DNA of 45,432 nt from RGIG3009 sp045595445 (GTDB taxonomy: Bacteria; Bacillota; Clostridia; Oscillospirales; Acutalibacteraceae), in NCBI GenBank assembly GCA_045595445.1, contig JAZOAK010000051.1, positions 1 to 45,432 of the forward strand, read 5' to 3'. Made by a program: the position numbers and the translations under genes. Below the pieces are notes generated by a model. The model was not told the DNA's origin. It saw nothing but the letters and a program-made list of their open reading frames with translations, and did not search any database. Below are positions 39,450-45,432 of the stretch, piece by piece. Positions within the stretch are counted from its first letter, which is position 1, and every line of letters begins with the position of its first letter.

Positions 39450-40520
39450 TTATTCAGTCATAGATTTTACAACCGGTTCCAACACTTCGCAGACCGCTTG
39501 TGCCATCGAGAAAAAGCCCCAATCCGTGGGGTGACAACCATCCACCGTGCCCTCATCCTTAGCAAGCGCCATAAGTGTCGGGCCATCAAGAAAATACACG
39601 TTTTTATCGCCACCATCAAGTGCGTTCTGATACGTTTGGCGAATAACTTCCATGCGTGCCTTTTCGCCCGCGCTAAGATAATAAACGGGGCGCGACATGA
39701 TCAAGATCGGAATATCAGGATGTGCCTCGCGGATGATCTTGAAAAAGCGTTCATGTGTTTCTTTAAGCTGTTCCGCATTGGCGGCGTTATGATCGTAATC
39801 CAACACAAACATCGACATATCCAAGGTTTTAATATACTCCGCCATTTCGATTTCGCCTTTTGCACTGCCGGAGAAACCAAGGTTGATATGATCCATATTC
39901 AAGCGGCGGGAAACTATGTTGTCGTATATCGTACCGGGGCGCGACGAACAACCGCCTTGCGTGATGGATGAGCCGTAAAACACGATCGGTTTCTCCACTG
40001 CATACGGTGTTGGTTCGTAAATGTCAGCGGTACTGCTAACACCGATACACAGATCACTAACCACACTGGAACGTGGAAAATGAATGGTAATCTCGCGCAA
40101 TTCGCTGGTGCCCCAATCCATAATACTCTCGTATCCGTCCTTCATATCCCAGGGCGGCAAAAAGGTCTTCACGTATCGTTCTTCACCTTTTTTGCGAACG
40201 TATAAATCAAAACCGCACGTTGCCGCACCGGCACTTTGCGGGGAAGCGCACTTAACCTTCGGCATTTCGGCATGGATCGCAACATAAGGGCTGTTTGTCT
40301 TAAAGCGTACCCTACCGCCTCCGGGTGTATCGTAAAACTCAAGTACACCTTCGTTAACAGTTTCGGCAACAGATTTGGGCAAGCGACAATATCTACCGTC
40401 CTCATACATTAACCCATAGACTCGAAAAGGCGCTTGCTTCACATTGTAAAATTGAACATCCTCTTTGTCAATTGTCGTGTCAACCTTAAAATTCGGATCT
40501 ATCTGTTCCAAAGTAGGCAT
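39450..40520 (-). CDS. SGNH/GDSL-family hydrolase with N-terminal beta domain
   Basis: A 356-residue protein without signal peptide. Residues 1-165 form a beta-rich N-terminal domain of the SGNH_hydro_N type (from FYNVKQAPFRVYGL to FPRSSVVSDLCIGV). The SGNH hydrolase follows: the nucleophile Ser lies in IVFYGSSITQGG (about 183), block II in LGFSGSAKGE, and the catalytic Asp-His in DGCHPTDWG (about 327). Such enzymes usually remove acetyl or other acyl groups from carbohydrates. ATG 40520 has GGGGAG eight bases upstream; in-frame codons further up lie in the promoter. Monocistronic, convergent with the PAP2 gene and divergent from nadE. Confidence 0.88.
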   Translation of the reverse strand: MPTLEQIDPNFKVDTTIDKEDVQFYNVKQAPFRVYGLMYEDGRYCRLPKSVAETVNEGVLEFYDTPGGGRVRFKTNSPYVAIHAEMPKVKCASPQSAGAATCGFDLYVRKKGEERYVKTFLPPWDMKDGYESIMDWGTSELREITIHFPRSSVVSDLCIGVSSTADIYEPTPYAVEKPIVFYGSSITQGGCSSRPGTIYDNIVSRRLNMDHINLGFSGSAKGEIEMAEYIKTLDMSMFVLDYDHNAANAEQLKETHERFFKIIREAHPDIPILIMSRPVYYLSAGEKARMEVIRQTYQNALDGGDKNVYFLDGPTLMALAKDEGTVDGCHPTDWGFFSMAQAVCEVLEPVVKSMTE

Positions 40521-40545
40521 AATAATCACTCCCCTATTTTTTAGC

Positions 40546-40574
40546 ATTATATCACGCGACTTTTTACCAGTCAA
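40546..40574 (-). promoter_or_regulatory. Promoter of the SGNH hydrolase gene
   Basis: On the minus strand: TTGACT (40569-40574), 17-bp spacer, perfect TATAAT (40546-40551). Its -35 is only two bases from the nadE -35, so the two promoters are back to back. Confidence 0.75.
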
Positions 40575-40576
40575 CC

Positions 40577-40605
40577 TTTACTTCTCGTGTTATCTGTGGT
40601 ATACT
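40577..40605 (+). promoter_or_regulatory. Promoter of nadE
   Basis: TTTACT (40577-40582), 17-bp spacer ending in TGG, TATACT (40600-40605), an extended -10. Confidence 0.7.
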
Positions 40606-40636
40606 ACTATCGATCTGTACAGTTGGAGGGATCAGT

Positions 40637-41362
40637 ATGTTTGATGCAATGAAAGTTAAAAACGATTGTGTGGAATGGATCCGCGCATTTTTTGAGAAAA
40701 ACGGAAAAGGCTGTAATGCCGTCGTAGGTATTTCCGGCGGTAAGGACAGTTCTATTGCCGCCGCGCTGTGTGTAGAAGCGCTTGGTAAAGACCGCGTGAT
40801 CGGTGTCTTAATGCCGCAAGGCGAGCAACACGACATCAACATGGCACACTTACTTGTTGATCATTTAGGGATTAAGCACTACGTTGTGAACATCAAGGAA
40901 ACCGTAGACAGCCTCTTATCCGCCCTCCCGATCGAACTCTCAACGCAGGCGAAAACCAATTTGCCCCCGCGTATCCGCATGTCCACTTTATACGCCGTCA
41001 GCCAGTCGGTCAATGGCCGCGTGGTAAACACCTGCAACCTTTCAGAGGACTGGGTAGGATATTCCACACGCTACGGCGATGCCGCGGGTGACTTCTCCCC
41101 CATGTCGCATCTGACCGTAACGGAAGTAAAAGAAATCGGGTATCTGTTGGGCTTGCCGAAAGAATTGGTAGATAAAACCCCCATCGACGGCTTGTGCGGA
41201 AAAACCGATGAAGAGAACCTCGGCTTCACCTATGCCGAACTGGATGTGTATATCCGTACCGGCGTCATGGAGGATGCCGAAAAGAAGGCACTCATCGATA
41301 AAAAACACGAAGCCAATCTTTTCAAACTACAACTCATGCCGAGTTTCAAACCGAATATGTAA
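40637..41362 (+). CDS. nadE: Ammonia-dependent NAD+ synthetase
   Basis: Amidates nicotinic acid adenine dinucleotide to NAD+ with ATP. At 241 residues it lacks the N-terminal glutaminase domain, so it uses free ammonia. Motifs: P-loop VGISGGKDSSIAAALC (about 30-45), NTCNLSEDWVGYSTRYGDAAGDFSP (substrate region, in part), and DGLCGKTDEENLG near the C-terminus. The ATG has GGAGG seven bases upstream. It is a single-gene unit ending at a strong terminator. Confidence 0.95.
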   Translation: MFDAMKVKNDCVEWIRAFFEKNGKGCNAVVGISGGKDSSIAAALCVEALGKDRVIGVLMPQGEQHDINMAHLLVDHLGIKHYVVNIKETVDSLLSALPIELSTQAKTNLPPRIRMSTLYAVSQSVNGRVVNTCNLSEDWVGYSTRYGDAAGDFSPMSHLTVTEVKEIGYLLGLPKELVDKTPIDGLCGKTDEENLGFTYAELDVYIRTGVMEDAEKKALIDKKHEANLFKLQLMPSFKPNM

Positions 41363-41365
41363 AGC

Positions 41366-41393
41366 AAAAGCACTTGCCACAGCAAGTGCTTTT
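41366..41393. terminator. Bidirectional terminator between nadE and the glycoside hydrolase gene
   Basis: AAAAGCACTTGC, loop CACA, GCAAGTGCTTTT: a perfect 12-bp stem just after both convergent stop codons. Confidence 0.9.
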
Positions 41394-41406
41394 TTCTTTC
41401 ACTCTA

Positions 41407-43005
41407 TTAGCGAACGTTGCCCCAGTTATCGACCGATTTAACCTCATATTTGGCTTTGGGATCGGAAATGGCAGTGGACAACGCAACGGTTGAAGCAATC
41501 TGCTTTCCGTTTGCAAACACGCGATAGTAACAATGTTCGCTGTCACGCGAGGCTTTCCAGCACAACTGATTGCCTTTCACACGCACTCCTTTGACTGCCG
41601 ACGGCACACGATTCACGTAATCGGTTGTCAGAATGACAAAGGATTTGGGCGGCAGAGTAACCATCAAATTCTCTTCGTTAAGATCAACCAAACCGCTGTA
41701 AGGCTGTAAGTCGTTACAATCGTTATACGGGACGTTATCCGCTTCGTATACGTACATTCTGGCAGGTTGTTTGCAGTTGTATTCAAGGGAAAGCTGTGTT
41801 TCCACCGCTTCATCTTTCCAGTTAAGTAAAGCAACGCTCACCGCACCATCGTCGGTACTGACGGCACAGCAACGGACGTTTTCGTCATCCCACTTACTGT
41901 CAAATACACGAGTTCCTTTTTTGAAGAACTTCGCCATGTAACCGAGCGTATACAGACTGGCGTGTGAACGATAGTCATTTTCTTCGTCGCACCACCGAAT
42001 CAGGCCGTTTTTATTATAACGAAATTCCAGTCCGTGTCCCGAAAAACGTGCCGCATTGTAACGGGCTTTTTCTTCCGGTGTATCCCCATTTTCGCAAATA
42101 AACGGATCGGGATAATCAAGCATCGTCCAATAAGCACTGGCAAAACATCCACTGTTGACAACCGCCATCGCCAACTCCGCAAAAGCCAAAGCAAAAATAT
42201 TTTCAAGGTGCGGGTAATCAATAGCAAACTGCGAATCATTTCGCATCGGCGAAAACGAAAGCATTTTCAGCGTTTTAACGCCGCATTCCCCTAAAATAAA
42301 TCGCTTTTCCTTTCGCCTGGCACTTTCAACGGCGGGCGTAAACAACGACATGTAGTAATCGTATGTTTTCAAAGAACCGGGCGGTGTTTCCAAATTAAAG
42401 TTATACAAATGAGCACAGTAGGCAGAGGTGATTTCGTCCATGTTCTGGATCGCCCAATCGATTTGCCCGAAATTTTCGGCACCGGACACGTCCGTTGCCA
42501 AGAGACCTACGTTCAAGTTGTGCCGACGAAACGCCTTATAAAGGCTTTCGTGATACTGTTTGAAAAGATCCATGTGATCGGCAAACCAACAATAGGTGTT
42601 CCCTACCGACAGTTCATTGGTAACGCAATAATACTTGATCTTGGTACAGTTCCGTTCATTGATAAGGTAATCCAATTTCTCGGCAACCTTTTCACAATAC
42701 TCATCGATATTATTTTCGTCGGTGATATACGGTAATCTGCCTGGAACGGCGTAAAGAATGGTCCCCGCTTTTCTGAACGTCAGATCGTAATAATCGGCAA
42801 AGTCATCCATTGCTTCGCGTGTCCAATCGGCATATACGGCAAAGACACGAGAAAATGTCGGTGAAATTTCGCAGAACGATTTTAACGCAATCTCGTTTTT
42901 GAATTTCTCACTCATCAGCGCGGACATGGTCGCTTCGCTGTTGTGAAACCCAAATCCACTAAACAACCAACGTAACGGAGGATTCGTAATCGTAACAGTA
43001 CTCAT
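41407..43005 (-). CDS. Glycoside hydrolase, probably clan GH-A (GH39-like), cytoplasmic
   Basis: A 532-residue protein without a signal peptide. An (alpha/beta)8-type catalytic region covers about 1-370: the candidate acid/base Glu sits in YCVTNELSVGNTYCW (about 129) and the candidate nucleophile Glu in FILGECGVKTL (about 239). A spacing near 110 residues and the 'N-E' pair fit clan GH-A families such as GH39. The C-terminal 150 residues look beta-rich, like the accessory sandwich of these enzymes (SVALLNWKDEAVETQLSLEY in part). The substrate is unknown; cytoplasmic location implies action on imported oligosaccharides. ATG 43005 has AAGGAGTG seven bases upstream; longer frames overlap lctP. 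It follows lctP by 20 bases, as one operon. Confidence 0.75.
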   Translation of the reverse strand: MSTVTITNPPLRWLFSGFGFHNSEATMSALMSEKFKNEIALKSFCEISPTFSRVFAVYADWTREAMDDFADYYDLTFRKAGTILYAVPGRLPYITDENNIDEYCEKVAEKLDYLINERNCTKIKYYCVTNELSVGNTYCWFADHMDLFKQYHESLYKAFRRHNLNVGLLATDVSGAENFGQIDWAIQNMDEITSAYCAHLYNFNLETPPGSLKTYDYYMSLFTPAVESARRKEKRFILGECGVKTLKMLSFSPMRNDSQFAIDYPHLENIFALAFAELAMAVVNSGCFASAYWTMLDYPDPFICENGDTPEEKARYNAARFSGHGLEFRYNKNGLIRWCDEENDYRSHASLYTLGYMAKFFKKGTRVFDSKWDDENVRCCAVSTDDGAVSVALLNWKDEAVETQLSLEYNCKQPARMYVYEADNVPYNDCNDLQPYSGLVDLNEENLMVTLPPKSFVILTTDYVNRVPSAVKGVRVKGNQLCWKASRDSEHCYYRVFANGKQIASTVALSTAISDPKAKYEVKSVDNWGNVR

Positions 43006-43025
43006 AGTATTACACTCCTTTTTCT

Positions 43026-44663
43026 TTACATCATCACGTCCGGCGAAATACCGAGCGCTAACACAACGTAAAACACCGCAACCGTAATCAGCGTATAAAT
43101 GACCATCGGAATGGCGTTTATTTTGATCAATTTTCCTTCCCTGCCGGTAACACCAATCGTCGCGCTTGCGGCAACTGCATTGTTGATGCAAACCATATTT
43201 CCAACTGCAGCGCCAACACACTGCATCGCAAGAATGAACACGGTAGGTAATTCCAACACCGTGGCAGTATTATACTGGAGGTTGGAGAAGAGATTCATCG
43301 AAACAGTAGCAGAACCGGAAACAAAAGCGCCCAAAACGCCGATAAACGGTGAGATTAAGACGTACAACTCTTTACCCACCATAGCCAAGGCATTTGCCAT
43401 CTCATCCATCATACTGCTGCCGGCAGCGTTTTTATATTTCACGATCTGCACGAGAGCCAAACCGAACAATAACGCCAACGCGGCGCCCGAAACCTGTTTT
43501 CCCGTATCTTTCCACGCTTGTTTGATACTCGTTTTATCCATCTTGTGGAGTAGGTTTGTAATCAAAGCCACGATGATAAAGAACGTACCCGGCAGATATG
43601 CCCATTTCAGGCTCCAGTCCAAGTTATCAAATCCAAAGAGATTATCAACCGTGATAACAAACGGCGCACCGGCGGTCAACAGATCCTTAATGCCCAATTG
43701 AGAAATACGTGTTGTTACTAAAATCAGTGCAATCAACAAGTACGGTATCCAAGCTTTGAGAAGTGACATCTTGGACTCGGACGCGGGTGCCACTTTGCTT
43801 GTAGCCAACCACTCCTTGTTCCATTCGTCGGGATCACCAAAATCCCACGTCTTTTTAGGAAGCAAGAACTTATATTTTGCCACCAATACTGTCACAGCAA
43901 TTGAGAACAAAGCTGCGAGCAACGAGGCAAATTCATAACCGATAAACAACGTGATAAAAAGAAGCGGTACCGCAAAGGATAACCCCGTAAACAAAGCAAA
44001 AGGTGCCGCCTCCAAAGCGGGCTTAAAGGATTTTTCCTTACCGAACAATTTGGTTGTCATCATCAAGACGATCAACGGCAGAATGAGGCTGACAATTGCG
44101 TGCGGCAAAGCGGTCCAAAAAGAGAATCCCGCAATAAAAGCCTCATTATCCGACAATCCCAAAACACTTAACGCGGAGGTTACCGGTGTACCGACCGCGC
44201 CAAACGAAACGGCAGTCGAATCAAAAATCAACGTGATCATTGCTGCTGCCATCGGCGGAAAGCCAAGACAAGCAAGTAACGGTCCGGCTAACGCAGCAGG
44301 TGTACCGAATCCCGCAGCCGCTTCAATGAACGAACAAAACGAAAACCCAATAATGCAAGCCTGCACACGCTTATCGGGACAAATATTCATAAAGCCGCGA
44401 TTGATTGCCGCCGTAGCGCCGGATGCTTTCAAGGTATTCATTACCAAAATGGCGCCGACAATAATAATCAACACGTCTGCCGAAGAAAGCATTCCGTAAA
44501 CCACGTTTGCCAGCAACTCGCTTATCGGGATGTCCCAAAAAAGCAATCCGAACACCGAAGCCAAACACAAGGAGATTAGCAAACTCCACTTGGCAGGCCA
44601 GTTTAACAATAACATAAAAATTAAGGTCACCAGAATGGGAATAAAGGCTAAAATAGCTAACAT
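43026..44663 (-). CDS. lctP: L-lactate permease (LctP family)
   Basis: A 545-residue transporter with about 12-13 membrane helices that moves lactate (and in some members glycolate) with protons. The conserved LctP regions are visible: SFIEAAAGFGTPAALAGPLL near residue 113, FDSTAVSFGAVGTPV (about 150), and near the C-terminus LGAFVSGSATVSMNLFSNLQ plus VCINNAVAASATIGVTGREG. The ATG has GGAGG seven bases upstream. It is the first gene of a two-gene unit with the glycoside hydrolase, behind the promoter at 44739-44768. Lactate-oxidising genes are not adjacent; the LUD gene at 14 kb is the only possible link in the window. Confidence 0.94.
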   Translation of the reverse strand: MLAILAFIPILVTLIFMLLLNWPAKWSLLISLCLASVFGLLFWDIPISELLANVVYGMLSSADVLIIIVGAILVMNTLKASGATAAINRGFMNICPDKRVQACIIGFSFCSFIEAAAGFGTPAALAGPLLACLGFPPMAAAMITLIFDSTAVSFGAVGTPVTSALSVLGLSDNEAFIAGFSFWTALPHAIVSLILPLIVLMMTTKLFGKEKSFKPALEAAPFALFTGLSFAVPLLFITLFIGYEFASLLAALFSIAVTVLVAKYKFLLPKKTWDFGDPDEWNKEWLATSKVAPASESKMSLLKAWIPYLLIALILVTTRISQLGIKDLLTAGAPFVITVDNLFGFDNLDWSLKWAYLPGTFFIIVALITNLLHKMDKTSIKQAWKDTGKQVSGAALALLFGLALVQIVKYKNAAGSSMMDEMANALAMVGKELYVLISPFIGVLGAFVSGSATVSMNLFSNLQYNTATVLELPTVFILAMQCVGAAVGNMVCINNAVAASATIGVTGREGKLIKINAIPMVIYTLITVAVFYVVLALGISPDVMM

Positions 44664-44738
44664 ATCAGGGCCTCCGCGATGTTATTGCACTGCGATAGTA
44701 CCACCTTTTGACGCATAAGTCAAGTGCATACATAGTAT

Positions 44739-44768
44739 AGTATACGAAACCCTTTTCAAATCATTCAA
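44739..44768 (-). promoter_or_regulatory. Promoter of lctP and the glycoside hydrolase
   Basis: On the minus strand: TTGAAT (44763-44768), 18-bp spacer, TATACT (44739-44744). A second TATACT follows five bases on, so the start may vary. Confidence 0.55.
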
Positions 44769-44778
44769 AAGAAGATAG

Positions 44779-44803
44779 AAAGCCCCCGCGATGCGGGGGC
44801 TTT
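44779..44803 (-). terminator. Terminator after the beta-helix gene
   Basis: AAAGCCCCCGC, loop GAT, GCGGGGGCTTT: a very GC-rich perfect 11-bp stem 10 bases past the stop codon of the partial gene. The T run is short on the minus strand (TTTC) but the stem is strong. Confidence 0.8.
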
Positions 44804-44813
44804 TATCAGTTAC

Positions 44814-45431
44814 CTATTCGTTTTCAAAAGTCAACCATTCGACGTGTTTCGGATTGGGATCAAAGGTTAGAATCGCTTCCTCAAGCGTTGCCTGATCGGT
44901 CGCTTTCCACTGCTTGCCCATGGGACCGTAATAAAGCGTATTTCCGCTCTCACTCGCCTTTTCATAGAACGTGTTACCGGAAATCACCAAATCCGGAGCA
45001 TAAGTACGCTCATCATTCCAACGCCAGTACACCGTGTTCTTTTCAGAACAGTCAAGAATGTTGTTGCGGATGTACACGTGCAGCGGGTTATCGTATTTGA
45101 AGGACCAACCGCAGATGTTGGACGGTGCTTGATTGGCATCCTGACGCTGGCGCCCGAAACCGTAACCGGCAAAGCGAAGAATATTGTCCTCAATATAATA
45201 GCCATTCCACTCCGAAGGATAATCTATATTTACGTCTGAACCGTTGCGGTCAAACCATTCGATGCTATAACTGCAATATTCCACCAGGTTCTCACGCATC
45301 ACAAGATTGGTATAAACGCTGACGCCGTCAGAACTGACACCCTGCGGAGAAAGTCCTGCATCGTACACCTGATAGATCCAGTTGTTTTCCGTACGAGCGT
45401 CTGTCGTTGTCTCCCAGAACTCAATGGCATT
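44814..45431 (-). CDS. C-terminal part of a parallel beta-helix protein (5' end outside window)
   Basis: The frame stays open to the right edge, so only the last 205 residues are present; a GTG at 45368 is probably internal. The sequence has short repeating turns typical of right-handed beta-helix proteins: NNWIYQVYDAG, then LVMRENLVEYCSYSIEW, YYIEDNILRFAGYGFG, VYIRNNILDCSEKN and LVISGNTFYEKASE, each an x-I-x-x-N-x-I/L/T coil of 20-30 residues. Such folds occur in polysaccharide lyases, glycosidases and surface proteins. No catalytic residues can be identified, and any signal peptide would be outside the window. It lies on the same strand as the lactate permease operon but is separated from it by a terminator and a promoter. 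Confidence 0.7.
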   Translation of the reverse strand, partial: NAIEFWETTTDARTENNWIYQVYDAGLSPQGVSSDGVSVYTNLVMRENLVEYCSYSIEWFDRNGSDVNIDYPSEWNGYYIEDNILRFAGYGFGRQRQDANQAPSNICGWSFKYDNPLHVYIRNNILDCSEKNTVYWRWNDERTYAPDLVISGNTFYEKASESGNTLYYGPMGKQWKATDQATLEEAILTFDPNPKHVEWLTFENE

Positions 45432-45432
45432 A

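Noticed and set aside
43006..43221. Longer N-terminus for the glycoside hydrolase
   Set aside because: It overlaps the lctP coding sequence out of frame and yields a Cys/Arg-rich stretch typical of a shadow frame; ATG 43005 has AAGGAGTG.

Overview
This 45.4 kb stretch looks like a chromosome segment from an endospore-forming, anaerobic Clostridia-type Firmicute, probably an uncultured Oscillospirales/Ruminococcaceae-like gut lineage (inference). The reasons are a Spo0A with the conserved DNA-binding C-terminus, an IspH-ribosomal S1 fusion, a tyrosine T-box, the cmk-plsC-ispH and tilS-hpt-ftsH gene orders, AGGAGG ribosome sites, frequent TTG/GTG starts and sortase-type surface protein anchoring. 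Most genes are housekeeping. I see no tRNA, rRNA, CRISPR array, insertion sequence or prophage.

Layout. (1) 1-4000: the end of an unidentified gene, a GNAT acetyltransferase, a 620-base non-coding AT-rich stretch with two large inverted repeats, an XerC/D-type tyrosine recombinase, and spo0A convergent with it. (2) 4000-11000: a TetR regulator with its own operator, followed in the same transcription unit by a 2071-residue cell-wall-anchored adhesin or pilin-like protein with a VWA domain and a tandem array of isopeptide-type domains. (3) 11100-13900: murA, then a YycJ-type metallo-hydrolase and rlmH. (4) 13970-22750: a long leftward series: DUF5685 protein, Cys-rich J-domain protein, small membrane protein, MurR/RpiR regulator, BaiN-type flavoprotein, cmk, plsC, ispH-rpsA, rpiB and a LUD-domain protein.

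(5) 22900-25700: a small DUF378 membrane protein, ackA, and tmcAL divergent from ackA with interlocked promoters. (6) 25700-35500: one compact seven-gene leftward operon, rnj-gdpP-rplI-dnaB-tilS-hpt-ftsH, linking RNA processing, c-di-AMP turnover, translation, replication, tRNA modification, purine salvage and membrane proteolysis; rnhA is divergent from it. (7) 36000-41400: tyrS under a T-box, a HAD phosphatase, a PAP2-type membrane phosphatase, an SGNH hydrolase and nadE, with promoters readable for each. (8) 41400-end: a clan-A-like glycoside hydrolase downstream of an L-lactate permease, and a truncated beta-helix protein, a carbohydrate/organic-acid accessory patch.

Several sigma-A promoters can be read directly; many share an unusually uniform extended -10, TGGTATACT. 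Convergent gene pairs are separated by strong bidirectional hairpin terminators. The least explained parts are the repeat-rich stretch beside the recombinase, an EF-hand-like loop inserted in FtsH, and the DUF5685/J-domain/membrane-protein trio. No complete new defence or mobile system is evident.
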